Shown here piece after piece: positions 1-5,660 of a stretch of 5,815 nt of DNA; positions within the stretch are counted from its first letter, which is position 1, and the number at the start of each line of letters is the position of its first letter. The stretch spans positions 1 to 5,815 of the forward strand of contig JAISGW010000016.1 of assembly GCA_031262895.1 (NCBI GenBank), read 5' to 3'. The translations under genes and the position numbers were made by a program. The notes beneath the pieces were generated by a model, which saw only the letters and a program-made list of their open reading frames with translations, was not told where the DNA came from and ran no database searches. The DNA is from Tannerella sp. (GTDB lineage Bacteria > Bacteroidota > Bacteroidia > Bacteroidales > Tannerellaceae).

Positions 1-552
1 ATGTTGAACGTGCCTTCCGAGATGTTTGCTTCCCGGCGGGACAGCAATTTCTATTGGATATCCAATAACGCCACGCGGGGATGGACCAGTTTGATGGTTT
101 ATTCCTTCCCTTATACCGACGTGCATACTTTTACTCGCAATTACCTGATTGCTAAACGTGATTCCGTATTAAAGCTCAATATGCCCGGCTCCTTCCCCGA
201 TTCCTATATGATGACCGACACCATGCTTACCGAATACAAAGCCATCTCTACACGCGGCAAATACTGCGGCGTTTTACGTGGCCTTTGGAAGATGCACGGT
301 GACATGATGGGCGGTCCTTTCGTAGCCCATTACCGCTTGGATACGACCCGCAACCGTGTCGTAGGCGTAGAGGCCTTTGTTTACGCCCCCGAAACGAACA
401 AACGCAATTATATCCGGCGGGCCGAAGCCGCCCTTTACACCTTGCGCTTGCCCGGCGAATTCACCCAAGCAGTAGCCGACCCAAGCCTCGCCTTGAAAAA
501 ACCGGAGAAAAAAGCAGAAGACGTGGAAAGCAACACCGACTCGGCCAAATAA
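1..552 (+). CDS. DUF4837 family protein, 3' part (gene begins left of the window)
   Basis: The frame is open from the first base and ends with TAA at 550-552, giving at least 183 residues. I recognise the family from the block RGLWKMHGDMMGGPFV (visible residues 93-108) and the C-terminal block around FVYAPETNKRNYIRR (126-140), followed by a charged Lys/Glu-rich tail. DUF4837 proteins of Bacteroidetes are, from memory, roughly 300 residues or more and often begin with a lipoprotein-type signal, so about the first 40% should lie upstream; the ATG at base 1 is probably internal. The molecular function of the family is unknown, and a location in the cell envelope is inference from the family only. 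The gene sits 15 bp before the pdxA homologue on the same strand, so the two are probably co-transcribed. The frame is intact. Confidence 0.85.
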   Translation: MLNVPSEMFASRRDSNFYWISNNATRGWTSLMVYSFPYTDVHTFTRNYLIAKRDSVLKLNMPGSFPDSYMMTDTMLTEYKAISTRGKYCGVLRGLWKMHGDMMGGPFVAHYRLDTTRNRVVGVEAFVYAPETNKRNYIRRAEAALYTLRLPGEFTQAVADPSLALKKPEKKAEDVESNTDSAK

Positions 553-567
553 AAGATACGCAGAAGG

Positions 568-1647
568 ATGGAAGATAAACTGATAAAAGTGGGGCTTACC
601 CACGGAGATATTAACGGCATTGCCTACGAGTTGTTGCTGAAGACTTTTTCCGACCCACGGATGACGGAGTTTTGTGCCCCTATCATCTACGGTTCTACGA
701 AAGTGGCGGCATATCACCGCAAGGCTTTGGATTTTCCGCAATTCAGCATGACTTCCATCAACCGTCCGGAAGAAAGCGAAAACGGACACGTACATATCAT
801 CAATTGTATCACCGATGACGCCAAGGTAGAACTCTCCAAAGCCACCGATTATGCGGCTTCTGCAGCCAAGCAGTCTTTGCAGGCGGCTGTGGCCGATTTG
901 AAACGGGGCGCCCTTGACCTTCTGGTGACGGCTCCCGTCAGCCGCCAGCTAAAAAAGGAGGACAAATATCCCGAAGAAGCCGGCTATATAAAAGAACAAT
1001 GGGGCGACGGAACACCTTTCCCCATTTTCCTGCACGATACATTGCGCATCACCCCGCTTACCGGCGATCTGCGCCTGGCCGAAGCTCCCGCCCAATTGAC
1101 CCTCGAGGGTGTCGTCGACAAACTGCAGGCTTTCGACCGCTCCCTCCGTGAAGATTTCAACGTGGAACGTCCGCGCATCGCCCTTCTCTCCCTCAATCCC
1201 CATGCGGAAGGGAACGAAGAAGACGAAATTTTGCGGCCGGCCATGGAGAAGGTCGAAAAGCAAGGACTTTTGGTCTTCGGCCCTTATGCCGCAGACGATT
1301 TCTTTTGCAGCGAGGATTATACCCTTTTCGATGGCATTGCAGCCACATACTACGAACAAGCTTTGCTTTCCTTCAAAGAATTGACCGGACGCGAAGGGCT
1401 ATGCTATACGGCCGGCCTGCCCGTCGTGCATACGACGACCATTCACGGTGCCGCTTACGATATTGCCGGCAAAGGAGAAGCTTCGGAAGCCTCTTTCCGG
1501 CAGGCCATTTACGCCGCGCTGGATATTTTCCGCAACCGGGCCGCTTACAAGGAAGCCACCCGCAATCCCCTGCGCAAACAATACTTCGAAAAAGGCGCCG
1601 TAGAAGAAAAACTTGACCTGACCAAGGAAGCATACGACGAACCTTAA
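568..1647 (+). CDS. pdxA: PdxA-family protein (4-hydroxythreonine-4-phosphate dehydrogenase homologue) with a degraded active site
   Basis: This is a full-length PdxA homologue of 359 residues, close to the usual Bacteroidetes length. PdxA oxidises 4-phosphohydroxy-L-threonine with NAD in the DXP-dependent pyridoxal phosphate pathway, using a divalent metal held by three histidines. Retained blocks are GLTHGDINGIAYE (9-21), LVTAPVSRQ (119-127), SLNPHA (208-213, with His212 matching E. coli His211), GPYAADDFF (238-246), TAGLPVV (281-287) and HGAAYDIAGKGEAS (293-306). By alignment from memory, the substrate motif GHTE is replaced by EEAG (136-139), the first metal His (TTHLP) by Asp167 in TGDLR, and the third (MYHDQGL) by Tyr262 in TYYEQAL. 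The RTS motif near the end reads HTT (288-290). The reading frame is unbroken. The ATG at 568 follows the purine run AGAAGG with no spacer; no better start is seen. The family call is firm; dehydrogenase activity is doubtful. Confidence 0.9.
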   Translation: MEDKLIKVGLTHGDINGIAYELLLKTFSDPRMTEFCAPIIYGSTKVAAYHRKALDFPQFSMTSINRPEESENGHVHIINCITDDAKVELSKATDYAASAAKQSLQAAVADLKRGALDLLVTAPVSRQLKKEDKYPEEAGYIKEQWGDGTPFPIFLHDTLRITPLTGDLRLAEAPAQLTLEGVVDKLQAFDRSLREDFNVERPRIALLSLNPHAEGNEEDEILRPAMEKVEKQGLLVFGPYAADDFFCSEDYTLFDGIAATYYEQALLSFKELTGREGLCYTAGLPVVHTTTIHGAAYDIAGKGEASEASFRQAIYAALDIFRNRAAYKEATRNPLRKQYFEKGAVEEKLDLTKEAYDEP

Positions 1648-1685
1648 TGCCGACCTCTTTTAGTACCTGAAAAAACGCCTTCCAT

Positions 1686-1716
1686 TTTGTAGATAAGGGA
1701 TATATATCTATTTTTG
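1686..1716 (+). promoter_or_regulatory. Bacteroidetes-type promoter for the tetR-fabH-fabG-rluA set
   Basis: TTTG at 1686-1689 (-33 element) and TATTTTTG at 1709-1716 (-7 element, consensus TAnnTTTG) are separated by 19 bp, matching the Bacteroidetes sigma factor consensus. Transcription should begin roughly at 1721-1724. That leaves about 25 bases of leader before the ATG at 1748 but only a few before the ATG at 1730. Confidence 0.7.
1690..1710. promoter_or_regulatory. candidate operator: nested palindromes between the -33 and -7 elements
   Basis: TAGATA (1690-1695) and TATCTA (1705-1710) form a perfect 6-bp inverted repeat with a 9-bp spacer. A perfect 10-bp palindrome, GATATATATC, lies inside it at 1699-1708. 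The site occupies the promoter spacer and touches the -7 element, which is where an autorepressing TetR-family dimer would block RNA polymerase. Binding by the adjacent TetR protein is inference. AT-rich palindromes arise easily by chance, so confidence is moderate. Confidence 0.4.
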
Positions 1717-1747
1717 CGCACAAATTAACATGAAGTGTGCAGAAAAG

Positions 1748-2341
1748 ATGCCGATAACTGTATCTAAGACACGGGAAATATTGGTCGATGTGGCGCGACG
1801 CCTGTTCGCCCGAATGGGGGTAGACAACACGACCATGAACGACATCGCCCAGGCTTCCCGCAAAGGACGGCGTACGCTGTACACTTATTTCCGCAACAAA
1901 GACGACATCTACAAAGAAGTAGTAGACACCGAAGTGGAGAAACTCTATAAAGTTTTGTCGGAGGTAGCTGCCAAAGAACTTCCCGCAGACAAAAAGCTGG
2001 AAGCCTATATGGCGGCGCGGCTGGAAGCCGTCAAATCGGCTGTTGTCCGCAACGGCACCCTGCGCGCCAAATTCTTCCGCGACATCTGGCGGGTGGAGAA
2101 GGTGCGCAAGAGTTTTGACCAACGCGAGGTGGAACTGCTCAAGGGCATCTTGTCCGACGGCGTTAAGGAAGGCCTTTTCCGGGTCCCCAATGTAGATTAC
2201 ACCGCACTGACGCTGCATTATGTCTTCAAAGGCTTGGAGGTGCCCTATATCCGGGGCGTGATGGGCGACACCGTGTTGCACCGCATCCGCCGCAGGGACA
2301 ATGTCATGAATCTGATTTTTAATGGTATCAAACTAAAATAA
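1748..2341 (+). CDS. TetR/AcrR family transcriptional regulator
   Basis: This encodes a 197-residue one-component regulator of ordinary TetR length. The N-terminal helix-turn-helix DNA-binding domain spans about residues 6-55, with the signature TTMNDIAQASRKGRRTLYTYFRNK at about 28-51. The remainder is a helical ligand-binding and dimerisation domain whose block around RAKFFRDIWRVEKVRKSF (106-123) is, as I recall, typical of a Bacteroidetes subfamily found beside fabH and fabG. An in-frame ATG at 1730 would add six residues, but it lies only a few bases after the predicted transcription start; the ATG at 1748 is preceded by AGAAAAG and is preferred. The gene is first in a co-directional set, 10 bp before the fabH homologue. 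The inferred role is control of that acyl-chain module, possibly with autoregulation through the promoter palindromes. The ligand is unknown. Confidence 0.9.
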   Translation: MPITVSKTREILVDVARRLFARMGVDNTTMNDIAQASRKGRRTLYTYFRNKDDIYKEVVDTEVEKLYKVLSEVAAKELPADKKLEAYMAARLEAVKSAVVRNGTLRAKFFRDIWRVEKVRKSFDQREVELLKGILSDGVKEGLFRVPNVDYTALTLHYVFKGLEVPYIRGVMGDTVLHRIRRRDNVMNLIFNGIKLK

Positions 2342-2351
2342 CATCGCAGCA

Positions 2352-3293
2352 ATGTATATTAATGCAACAGGGTATTACGTGCCCAAGCAGAGGGTGGGCA
2401 ACGACCATTTCTTGCCCCTGAACGGGTTGACAAGCGAATGGATCGAACAGCGCACCGGCATACAGACACGTTCGAAGGCTGCAAAAGACGAGAACGTAAA
2501 CACGATGAGTCTTAAGGCCCTGGAAGCTGCCTTGCCGAAGCTCCCCTACGATGTCAAAGAAACCGACCTGATTATATCGGCTACTTATTCCCCTTACGAC
2601 ACGGTCGCCACGGCGGCCCATCTGGCACAAAGAGTTTATCGCATAGAAAATGCCAAGGCCTTTCTTGTCTCTTCGGCTTGCTCCTCTTTCCTCAATGCTT
2701 TGGAAATTGTGGAAGGCTATTTCGCCATGGGGAAGGCTTCCAAGGCGCTCATTTTGTCGGCCGACAACAACTCCCTTTATGCCAACGAGACTGACCCGCA
2801 GTCAGGCCACCTCTGGGGTGACGCCGCTGCCGCCTTCTTCCTTTCCAAGGAAAGGATGCAAGAGGACGAACGGCAGGTGATTGACATTTATACCCATGGT
2901 TTGGGCTGCTTAGGAAAAGGCACCGATGCCGTGAAGCTTCGTCCCCGCGATGGCGGCATACAAATGCCGGAAGGACGCGACGTCTTTGTGCAGGCTTGCA
3001 CGCAAATGCCGCAAAACGTGCTCTACTTATTGGATAAGAACGGCTATACGCTCGACCAACTCTCCTATTTTATCGGGCACCAGGCGAACATGCGCATCCT
3101 CAAACATATCGCCAAGCAGATGAATCTTCCGGAAGAAAAATTCCTGCACAACATCGAAGCCTTGGGCAACACCGGCTCCGTCAGCTCCGCCTTGGTTTAC
3201 GCCCAAAACGAGCCGAACTTCAAGCCCGGTGATTTGATTGCCATCACCGTCTTCGGCGGCGGTTACTCGGCCGGCGCCTGTCTGATTAAATAA
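2352..3293 (+). CDS. fabH: 3-oxoacyl-ACP synthase III (FabH-like ketosynthase)
   Basis: KAS III starts fatty acid synthesis by condensing an acyl-CoA with malonyl-ACP in the cytoplasm. The product of 313 residues is close to E. coli FabH (317). The full Cys-His-Asn triad is visible: Cys110 in VSSACSSF, His243 in GHQANMRIL and Asn273 in LGNTGSVSSA. Also present are the N-terminal EWIEQRTGIQTR (29-40, with the Trp that stacks on CoA in FabH), LWGDAAAAFF (154-163) and the C-terminal glycine loop FGGGYSAGA (301-309). It begins 10 bp after the tetR stop and has no clear Shine-Dalgarno sequence. It ends with tandem stops, TAA then TGA. Because it is paired with its own regulator and reductase, it may be a second, specialised FabH using an unusual primer, but the sequence alone does not show substrate choice. 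The gene symbol denotes the family. Confidence 0.92.
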   Translation: MYINATGYYVPKQRVGNDHFLPLNGLTSEWIEQRTGIQTRSKAAKDENVNTMSLKALEAALPKLPYDVKETDLIISATYSPYDTVATAAHLAQRVYRIENAKAFLVSSACSSFLNALEIVEGYFAMGKASKALILSADNNSLYANETDPQSGHLWGDAAAAFFLSKERMQEDERQVIDIYTHGLGCLGKGTDAVKLRPRDGGIQMPEGRDVFVQACTQMPQNVLYLLDKNGYTLDQLSYFIGHQANMRILKHIAKQMNLPEEKFLHNIEALGNTGSVSSALVYAQNEPNFKPGDLIAITVFGGGYSAGACLIK

Positions 3294-3307
3294 TGAAGAA
3301 TTACAAA

Positions 3308-3368
3308 TGGAGAATGGAGAATGAGCCTCATAACTCATAACTCATAACTCATAACTCATAACTCATTA
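3308..3368 (+). repeat. two abutting arrays of 7-bp tandem repeats ending at the fabG start codon
   Basis: Two perfect copies of TGGAGAA (3308-3314 and 3315-3321) are followed, after TGAGC, by five perfect copies of CTCATAA at 3327-3361. A sixth, imperfect unit CTCATTA (3362-3368) supplies the A of the fabG ATG. The junction between the arrays contains the small inverted repeat ATGAG-C-CTCAT (3321-3331). The CTCATAA unit carries TAA stops, and because 7 is not a multiple of 3 all frames are closed. This resembles short tandem heptanucleotide repeats seen between genes in some bacteria. Copy number is likely to vary by replication slippage; an effect on fabG translation is inference. Confidence 0.9.
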
Positions 3369-4117
3369 TGACGAAATTATTGGAAGGAAAGACCGCTCTT
3401 ATAACGGGAGCGGCAAAGGGCATCGGCAAGGCCATTGCCCTGAAATTCGCCTCGGAAGGGGCCAATGTGGCATTCACCGACTTGGCCATCGACGAGAACG
3501 CCCAAGCCACCCAGGCCGAGATAGAGGCCTTCGGGGTGAAGAGCAAGGGTTACGCCTCGAACGCGGCCGATTTTGAAGCGGCCCACCAGGCCGTGGCCGA
3601 TGTCCTGCGCGATTTCGGCCGCATAGACATCTTAGTCAACAACGCCGGCATCACCCGCGACGGCCTGATGATGCGCATGAGCGAGCAGCAATGGGATTCG
3701 GTCATCCAGGTCAACCTCAAGTCGGCCTTCAATTTCATCCACGCTATCACCCCCATAATGATGAAGCAGAAGAGCGGGAGCATCATCAACATGGCCTCCG
3801 TGGTCGGCGTCTCCGGCAATGCCGGGCAGGCCAACTATTCCGCCTCCAAAGCCGGCCTCATCGGCTTGGCCAAGAGCATCGCCAAGGAACTCGGCCCCCG
3901 CAACATCCGCGCCAACGCCATCGCCCCGGGCTTTATCCTCACCGACATGACGGCCGCCCTCTCCGAACAGGTGCGTCAGGAATGGACCAAGCAGATACCC
4001 CTCCGCCGCGGCGGTACCCCCGAAGACGTGGCCAATGTCGCCCTTTTCCTCGCCTCCGACCTTTCCTCTTATGTCAGCGGGCAAGTCATCCACTGCTGCG
4101 GAGGCATGAACACCTGA
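3368..4117 (+). CDS. fabG: 3-oxoacyl-ACP reductase (FabG, SDR family)
   Basis: FabG reduces 3-oxoacyl-ACP to 3-hydroxyacyl-ACP with NADPH in the fatty acid elongation cycle. This is a classical short-chain dehydrogenase of 249 residues, the usual FabG length. The dinucleotide-binding motif TGAAKGIG is at 13-20 and NNAG at 91-94. The catalytic tetrad is complete: Asn116, Ser144, Tyr157 and Lys161 (YSASK). ITRDGLMMRM (95-104), PLRRGGTPEDVA (211-222) and the C-terminal GG-M motif are FabG hallmarks; the usual H-V-N/D-G-G end reads HCCGGM here. The start codon lies directly against the 7-bp repeat array, with no Shine-Dalgarno sequence. It lies 74 bp after the fabH homologue and 1 bp before the rluA homologue. 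Together with FabH it could provide initiation and first reduction of an acyl chain. Use as a reductase in another acyl pathway is possible. Confidence 0.93.
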   Translation: MTKLLEGKTALITGAAKGIGKAIALKFASEGANVAFTDLAIDENAQATQAEIEAFGVKSKGYASNAADFEAAHQAVADVLRDFGRIDILVNNAGITRDGLMMRMSEQQWDSVIQVNLKSAFNFIHAITPIMMKQKSGSIINMASVVGVSGNAGQANYSASKAGLIGLAKSIAKELGPRNIRANAIAPGFILTDMTAALSEQVRQEWTKQIPLRRGGTPEDVANVALFLASDLSSYVSGQVIHCCGGMNT

Positions 4118-4118
4118 A

Positions 4119-4793
4119 ATGGAAGTCATTTACGAGGACAATCACCTGCTGGCCGTCAACAAGACCTGCCACGAAATCGTGCAGGGCGACAAGACCGGCG
4201 ACCAGCCGCTCTCCGAGCAACTCAAAGCTTGGTTGAAAGAGAAATACCACAAGCCGGGCAACGTCTTCTTGGGCGTTGCCCATCGCTTGGACCGCCCCGT
4301 CACGGGCGTCGTGCTTTTCGCCAAAACCTCCAAGGCCCTCACCCGGCTGAACGAGATGTTCCGCAAGGGGGAAGTCAAGAAAACCTATTGGGCCATCGTG
4401 AAGAACCGACCGCCCAAAGAAGAAGACAAGCTTTGCCATTGGCTGCTGCGCGACGAGAAACTGAACAAGAGCTTTCCCTGCAAAACCAAGCGTGCCGGGG
4501 CGCAAGAGGCCCTCTTACACTACCGCCTCATCGCCCAATCCGAACGCTATTATCTGCTTGAAATTGACCTGAAAACCGGACGCCACCACCAAATACGCGC
4601 CCAACTTGCGGCCATCGGCTGTCCCATACGCGGCGACCTGAAATACGGCTATCCCCGCTCCAACCCCGACGGCGGCATCAGCCTGCACGCCCGTAAGGCC
4701 GCTTTCATACACCCCGTCACCCAACGTCCCGTGGAAATTCTGGCGCCCCTGCCCGACGAACCGCTCTGGAAAGCTTTCGCTGCCCAACTATAG
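4119..4793 (+). CDS. RluA family RNA pseudouridine synthase
   Basis: This enzyme isomerises specific uridines in rRNA or tRNA to pseudouridine. The product is 224 residues, the size of the short RluA-type enzymes that lack an N-terminal S4 domain. The catalytic motif HRLDRPVTGVVLFAKT is at 55-70, with the nucleophile Asp58. The second family motif LKTGRHHQIRAQL is at 151-163, followed by GCPIRGDLKYG (167-177) and LHARKAAFIHP (189-199). It begins one base after the fabG stop, so translation is probably coupled to fabG and the gene belongs to the same transcript. The specific target uridine cannot be read from the sequence. There is no evident metabolic link to the fatty acid genes. No convincing terminator is seen in the 22 bp before the convergent gene. 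Confidence 0.92.
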   Translation: MEVIYEDNHLLAVNKTCHEIVQGDKTGDQPLSEQLKAWLKEKYHKPGNVFLGVAHRLDRPVTGVVLFAKTSKALTRLNEMFRKGEVKKTYWAIVKNRPPKEEDKLCHWLLRDEKLNKSFPCKTKRAGAQEALLHYRLIAQSERYYLLEIDLKTGRHHQIRAQLAAIGCPIRGDLKYGYPRSNPDGGISLHARKAAFIHPVTQRPVEILAPLPDEPLWKAFAAQL

Positions 4794-4815
4794 CCCCTTT
4801 TACATCCGTCAGCTT

Positions 4816-5142
4816 TTAAAAAGTAACTTCGTTAATGACGGCTTCTTCAGGCGTTAGGCCTATTTCGTCAGCAAAAAGTATGTAGGTATCAACCCAATGA
4901 TGAGAAATATTACCGTTCCGGTCAATAAAACCATTTTTAGACCTCGGCTTGATCGGAACCTCAATCTCTATCCTTTGTTGTCCTCCTTCCATATATAACT
5001 CCATTAATTTGCAACGAAGAGCCGTGTTCTCCCCAAAACTGACATAGTAATCATTCCCCACAACTAAGTCAACAGGCTTTCTTTGTGAGTAATGTATCGG
5101 CTTAATCGCTTTATCTACCTTAATCTTATCCCATTCTTTCAT
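4816..5142 (-). CDS. hypothetical protein, small AT-rich orphan gene
   Basis: The gene encodes 108 residues from the ATG at 5142-5140. This start is preferred over one 13 codons upstream because a perfect AGGAGG (minus strand, 5155-5150) lies 7 bases before it. I do not recognise the function. The protein is soluble-looking, with no signal peptide or membrane segment. It has a basic start (MKEWDKIKVDKAIKPIHY), a probable beta-rich middle (VGNDYYVSF at 28-36, QQRIEIEVPIKPR at 55-67), a His-His-Trp motif (HHW, 81-83) and an acidic end (ADEIGLTPEEAV, 91-102). Composition is clearly more AT-rich than the genes to its left and the strand is opposite, converging on the rluA homologue with 22 bp between stops. 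Both points suggest later arrival. The strong ribosome site, recognisable promoter and unbroken frame argue that it is a real, expressed gene. Confidence 0.7.
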   Translation of the reverse strand: MKEWDKIKVDKAIKPIHYSQRKPVDLVVGNDYYVSFGENTALRCKLMELYMEGGQQRIEIEVPIKPRSKNGFIDRNGNISHHWVDTYILFADEIGLTPEEAVINEVTF

Positions 5143-5149
5143 AATGTTT

Positions 5150-5155
5150 CCTCCT
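5150..5155 (-). promoter_or_regulatory. strong Shine-Dalgarno site of the orphan gene
   Basis: AGGAGG on the minus strand sits 7 bases upstream of the ATG at 5142. It is a perfect anti-16S match, whereas the other start codons in this window show no properly spaced one. It decides the start codon of this gene. Confidence 0.8.
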
Positions 5156-5166
5156 ATAAAACTATT

Positions 5167-5194
5167 AAATGTTATTTGCAAAGGTATAACATTT
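5167..5194. promoter_or_regulatory. 9-bp inverted repeat (candidate operator) over the orphan gene promoter
   Basis: AAATGTTAT (5167-5175) and ATAACATTT (5186-5194) are perfect inverted repeats with a 10-bp spacer, so the half-site centres are 19 bp apart, nearly two helical turns. The predicted -7 element of the minus-strand gene (5179-5186) lies between the arms and overlaps one of them. Transcription would start near 5173, inside the left arm, so the repeat could not fold in the RNA and is better explained as a binding site for a dimeric repressor. Confidence 0.55.
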
Positions 5195-5213
5195 CCGACA
5201 GACCCTTACCAAA
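5179..5213 (-). promoter_or_regulatory. probable Bacteroidetes-type promoter of the orphan gene
   Basis: On the minus strand, TACCTTTG (5186-5179) matches the -7 consensus TAnnTTTG exactly. A TTTG at 5213-5210 could be the -33 element, but the 23-bp spacing is longer than the usual 19-21, so the promoter may be weak or activator-dependent. The predicted leader is about 30 bases and contains the AGGAGG. Confidence 0.45.
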
Positions 5214-5250
5214 TTTGTGCTCCTATTTTGAACTTGCGAACGGAAGTAGT

Positions 5251-5546
5251 AGCCCGTAGATAGGCTGAAAGCCAAAATGGCCATAGGTCATGCGCTAAAA
5301 GCGCAAATCAATAGCCCGCCGCAAGCGCAACATATAAAGCCTATCGTCATTCACACACCGGATTCCACCTGCGGCTCCAACCGGGGCGTTATTAACTCCG
5401 CAATAAACGTCTACGGCGTTATATTGAATGGCCACCTACGGCGGCCGGAATTCTATCGCATCCTTTACCAGCCGGCATGGCCGGCTGGCTATATAGGTTC
5501 CGCCCTACGGGCGCATTTCGCATGCTACCTCTTTCGAAAACGGAGG
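5251..5546. repeat. cluster of short hairpins with three-base loops (REP-like array)
   Basis: At least six hairpins lie in about 250 bp. Given as left arm/loop/right arm: GGCT/GAA/AGCC at 5263-5273; TGCGCT/AAA/AGCGCA at 5291-5305; CAATA-AACGTC/TAC/GGCGTT-a-TATTG at 5401-5426 (11 pairs, one G-T wobble, one bulge); GGCCACC/TAC/GGCGGCC at 5430-5446 (one A-C mismatch); CCAGCCGGC/ATG/GCCGGCTGG at 5468-5488 (perfect 9 bp); CGCCC/TAC/GGGCG at 5501-5513. A weaker one, CCTC...GAGG, is at 5528-5546. All six clear loops are exactly three bases, and three share the core CTACGG although their stems differ; its reverse complement CCGTAG is at 5254-5259. No convincing protein is encoded. It resembles palindrome clusters I associate with REP/IS200-like transposases in Bacteroidetes, but no transposase is present here. 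Confidence 0.65.
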
Positions 5547-5660
5547 GTTCCATAGTTTTCTTCTGTTTCGTCACCAGCCGCAAGTCGGTGTTTCACAGCG
5601 TGATACCTGTGACCAAGGCTTTTGTCACCGGCCTGTTCCGGACAGCCCTGACTGCCGTAC
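5547..5660. other. non-coding stretch with repeated GTCAC/GTGAC motifs
   Basis: No plausible gene is seen. GTCACC occurs at 5570-5575 and 5624-5629, and GTGACC at 5609-5614. TCACAG (5593-5598) pairs with CTGTGA (5607-5612) as a 6-bp inverted repeat. These may be protein-binding half-sites or decayed parts of the neighbouring repeat cluster; I cannot tell which. Confidence 0.35.

Noticed and set aside
1730..1747. Upstream ATG adding six residues to the TetR protein
   Set aside because: It lies only about 6-9 bases after the predicted transcription start; the ATG at 1748 leaves a usable leader and fits the usual N-terminus better. It cannot be excluded.
1373..2281. Long open frame on the minus strand (302 codons) across the end of pdxA, the intergenic region and tetR
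   Set aside because: It is antisense to two genes with clear family motifs, crosses the tetR promoter and shows no recognisable domain; it is a by-product of codon bias.
3321..3331. ATGAG-C-CTCAT as a transcription terminator or attenuator
   Set aside because: A five-bp stem with a one-base loop cannot fold as a hairpin; it arises from the meeting of the two repeat arrays.
3632..4129. 165-codon minus-strand frame opposite fabG
   Set aside because: It is Gly/Asp/Val-rich in the pattern expected from the complement of a GC-rich SDR gene, with no motif or ribosome site.
3691..4236. 181-codon plus-strand frame inside fabG and rluA
   Set aside because: An out-of-frame shadow rich in Arg, Pro and His, overlapping two strongly supported genes.
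4794..4823. Bidirectional terminator between rluA and the convergent orphan gene, from CTTTTAAAAAG
   Set aside because: The pairing leaves no room for a loop and there is no GC stem.
5251..5546. CRISPR array
   Set aside because: The hairpin stems differ from one another and spacing is irregular; there is no conserved direct repeat of CRISPR length.
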